Part shown: positions 62,094 through 64,000 of the stretch, one piece after another
How the letters are laid out: every line of letters starts with the position of its first letter
How positions within the stretch are numbered: position 1 is the first letter of the stretch
NCBI RefSeq assembly: GCF_034259325.1
Contig: NZ_JAXIVS010000013.1
Coordinates: 274,153-338,152 of the forward strand
Source of the DNA: Hyalangium ruber
GTDB lineage: Bacteria > Myxococcota > Myxococcia > Myxococcales > Myxococcaceae
Length of the DNA: 64,000 nt
Direction of reading: 5' to 3'
Translations under genes and position numbers: made by a program
Notes under the pieces: model-generated
Databases searched by the model: none
Told to the model about the DNA's origin: nothing
Seen by the model: the letters and a program-made list of their open reading frames with translations, nothing else

Positions 62094-63551
62094 CAGAGCC
62101 TAGGAGACGAGGCGCCCCGCGCGGGCGAGCCGGAGCAAGCCGGCGCGGACGTCGGACCACTGACGCATCAGCGCCTCGGACGGCTCGCCGATTCTGCTCG
62201 CCGTGTCGAGCAGCGGGAACATCGAGGCCGGTGCGCCCGGGCTGGGCGAGTGATCGACCGTCGGGAGGATCGTGGTCATCCCGGCATGGGCCTGGCGCTC
62301 GACGCGCACGACGCCGTCGGGCCAGCGCTCGACGAGGGCATTGACGACGGTCGCGACCGCAGCCTCGGGTAGCCGCTGCTCGGTTGCCTCGGCCCACCGC
62401 ACCAGGACTGCAAGCCCGCGCAGCACGTCGTAGAAGTAGAAGCGCGGGAACGTGAGTGCGCGCCAGGCCACCGCCGCGCCGCGTTCCTCGGCGTTGTGCA
62501 GGGTCCGCGAGCCGTGGATGAGGGCACGATCGATCATGAAGCCCCCGACGCGAGCGACGAAGGCGCGCTGCTCGCTCGTCCCGCCTCCGCCGAGCAGCAT
62601 GGCCTCGAGCGGCGCGACAGTTCCGACCATCGAGCTCGGGCACTCGCCGGTCTGGAGGTATGCGGTGGTGTCGCAATTAAGGCCGCCATCGGCCATCTGG
62701 TACCGCACGAACCAGGGCCTGACCCAGGGCAGCGCACGCTCGACGTCGATGCCGCACGCGGCCAGCACCGGGTACATCGTGCCGAGGGCGCAATGACAAG
62801 CACTGTCGCGCTGCAGGTCGGCGCCCGGGGCATCGCTCGGGTGGATCGGGAAGAAGTGCAAGAGGCGATCGACCCTGGCGGCTAATGCCTTGGAGGCGCG
62901 CGCCGGGATTTGGCGTGCTTCGCCAAGTTCGTGGAGCAGCAACATGTGCCACCATGGGGAGTGCCACTTGGGCCAGTACGGATCGAGCTCAACGCTGCGC
63001 TGCGCGGCATCCGAACCGAGGTAGGCGACGGAATCGGCAATCCCACGCTCGACTTCAGCGCTGCGGAGCGGAGTGGGACTGGGAACGGCGGCAAGCTTCT
63101 CGAGGTCGATCATCATCCGCGACTCTGGCCCGGGAAGTCTCACAGATCTAGCGCCAGGGTAACCTCGGGCTGCGTCTGGCGTTCTGACCCTGGCCGGCGC
63201 GGGGGTGGCCTTGCGCGACGCGAGGCGCGGAAGTACAGCAAGTCCCCATGGCACTCTCCGCGACCATGTACCACGTGCAGGTGAACCTCTCGGACGTGGA
63301 TCGCGGCGTGTATCAGCCCCTCGATCTGCGCCTGGCACGCCACCCGTCCGAGAGCATGCGCTACCTGCTCACGCGCACCCTGGCCTACTGCCTCTCCTAT
63401 GAGGAAGGGATCTCCTTCAGCAAGGGCGGTATCTCCTCCACCGACGAGGCGCCCATCTCCGTGCGCGATCCCACCGGAGTGCTGCTCGCCTGGATCGACA
63501 TCGGGTCCCCGTCCGCCGAGCGTCTGCACAAAGCATCCAAGGCAGCCCGCC
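62094..63551. repeat. Direct repeat, copy 2 (1.5 kb)
   Basis: Near-identical, same-orientation copy of 46717–48350, lacking 177 bases relative to copy 1 (junction at about 63161) and gaining one base. It breaks off inside yaeQ at 63551. A transposase gene follows about 290 bases later. Confidence 0.95.
62100..63116 (-). CDS. Terpene-cyclase-like (alpha/alpha toroid) protein, copy 2
   Basis: 338 residues, the same length and nearly the same sequence as the protein at 46723–47739, with scattered substitutions (for example GGGTSEQ for GAGASEQ and MIDRALIHG for MLKRALIHG). The reading frame is intact, so selection or recent duplication has kept it open. Function is as uncertain as for copy 1. 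Two adjacent ATGs can serve as start. Confidence 0.7.
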   Translation of the reverse strand: MMIDLEKLAAVPSPTPLRSAEVERGIADSVAYLGSDAAQRSVELDPYWPKWHSPWWHMLLLHELGEARQIPARASKALAARVDRLLHFFPIHPSDAPGADLQRDSACHCALGTMYPVLAACGIDVERALPWVRPWFVRYQMADGGLNCDTTAYLQTGECPSSMVGTVAPLEAMLLGGGGTSEQRAFVARVGGFMIDRALIHGSRTLHNAEERGAAVAWRALTFPRFYFYDVLRGLAVLVRWAEATEQRLPEAAVATVVNALVERWPDGVVRVERQAHAGMTTILPTVDHSPSPGAPASMFPLLDTASRIGEPSEALMRQWSDVRAGLLRLARAGRLVS

Positions 63552-63559
63552 AGGCCTGA
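63248..63559 (+). pseudogene. Truncated yaeQ copy
   Basis: The first 102 codons are the same as in the intact yaeQ at 48047. After AAR the sequence diverges (CAGGCCTGA) and stops, against 186 residues in the full gene. The half with the last acidic and FTH motifs is lost, so it is not expected to be active. It ends at the right border of the repeat. Confidence 0.9.
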
Positions 63560-63708
63560 TTCATAGTCAGGGGCTGCGGAGACCAGAAGGTGAGCGGGGT
63601 CGGGCACTTGTGCTGGAGGAGGCCTGTCCTGGTGCTCACCGCTCGATGGTGTGCCGGATCCTGATCGCGCCCCTTGGGTGTCGTTGGAGGTAGGCGAGCA
63701 GGCATCCT

Positions 63709-63737
63709 ACCTGTCCGGTTCCCTGTAGGGAACAGGT
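63709..63737. repeat. Hairpin upstream of transposase
   Basis: GTTCCC-TGTA-GGGAAC (63718–63733) is flanked by ACCTGT and ACAGGT, which also pair, giving a nested inverted repeat. It lies about 110 bases before the transposase start and could be a terminator, an operator or part of an element end. Confidence 0.45.
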
Positions 63738-63843
63738 GAGTTACAGCGCCCCGGGGAAGAAGGCGGAGGGATGGAGCAGGCGAGCCCCATCCCCCCAAGT
63801 GGCTTCCGCTGGAAGAAGGCGCAGGAGCCGGGAGCAGTGGAGC

Positions 63844-64000
63844 ATGAGAGGAGTGCCAGGACAACGGCGGCGAGCGCTGCGCTGGGCCGAGTTGGAGTGG
63901 AGCCAGCAGTTGGTGGACCCGAGGCAGGCGCGAGGCAAGAGGTACGAGCACCACGGGCTGCTGATGCTGCTGGTGGCGGCGTTCGCCTGTGGGCTGAAGA
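63844..64000 (+). CDS. Transposase, N-terminal part (ISAs1-like), runs off window
   Basis: 52 residues are visible. The segment LVDPRQARGKRYEHHGLLMLLVAAFACGLK resembles the N-terminal domain of ISAs1-type or related DDE transposases (DPRxxRGxRY…LL…AxxAG). The catalytic DDE core lies outside. It is adjacent to repeat copy 2, which it or a relative may have helped truncate. The family call is tentative. Confidence 0.6.
   Translation, partial: MRGVPGQRRRALRWAELEWSQQLVDPRQARGKRYEHHGLLMLLVAAFACGLK

Overview
The window is high-GC DNA with strong third-position GC bias on both strands. It carries long Ser/Thr kinase–WD40 fusions, many lipoproteins, and type VI secretion (T6SS) families such as DUF2169, the TIGR02270-like HEAT protein and a KAS-like protein. 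Together these point to a myxobacterium, most likely the Cystobacter/Archangium side of the order. That assignment is inference from gene content; no rRNA or tRNA gene was seen.

Positions 1–27.6 kb are mostly housekeeping. They hold a partial SWIM zinc-finger gene, a lipoprotein, guaA, a 3-hydroxyisobutyryl-CoA hydrolase, an EEP-family hydrolase and an SRPBCC protein. Next comes a three-gene operon (zinc-ribbon protein, cysteine-cluster protein, kinase with 16 WD40 repeats), then an S46 peptidase and two small membrane or lipoprotein genes. A long leftward block carries rnc, two cyclophilins, era, der, a YfgM-like TPR protein, bamB, a NUDIX gene and an RNase H-like exonuclease. Upstream of it lies an acyl-CoA cluster (carboxylase beta subunit, acyl-CoA dehydrogenase, an unknown gene, meaB) suited to propionate or branched-chain catabolism.

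Positions 27.6–43.3 kb are an orphan T6SS spike/effector island. Three consecutive vgrG genes are followed by a small DUF6484-like gene, a DUF4150 PAAR-like tip, a HEAT-repeat protein, a DUF2169 protein and a KAS-like protein. A TsiV/DUF3396 immunity-type gene sits on the opposite strand. A leftward three-gene set (105-aa protein, propeller-like protein, His-rich possible toxin) follows. No sheath, tube, baseplate or ClpV genes are present.

Positions 43.5–58.5 kb are accessory and envelope genes. They include an NGLSV-repeat lipoprotein, a divergent lysR/SDR pair with a palindromic operator, a terpene-cyclase-like gene, yaeQ, a DUF1801 gene and a PQQ-type sugar dehydrogenase. A leftward secreted-enzyme operon follows: penicillin-acylase-like lipoprotein, lipase-chaperone-like protein, sphingomyelinase-like protein and an Lnt paralogue. 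A class C beta-lactamase-like gene closes the region.

Positions 58.6–62.0 kb hold the most unusual unit. A zinc-ribbon membrane protein is followed by two proteins sharing an unnamed YWYD/GGP/VNGR domain and by a protein with two tandem nucleoside-2-deoxyribosyltransferase/TIR-like folds. The first YWYD protein and the tandem-fold protein look like one gene split by a frameshift at a C7 run. The whole 48.4–62.1 kb stretch lies between two direct copies of a 1.5–1.6-kb segment (terpene-cyclase-like gene plus yaeQ). The second copy has a truncated yaeQ and is followed by a transposase that runs off the window.
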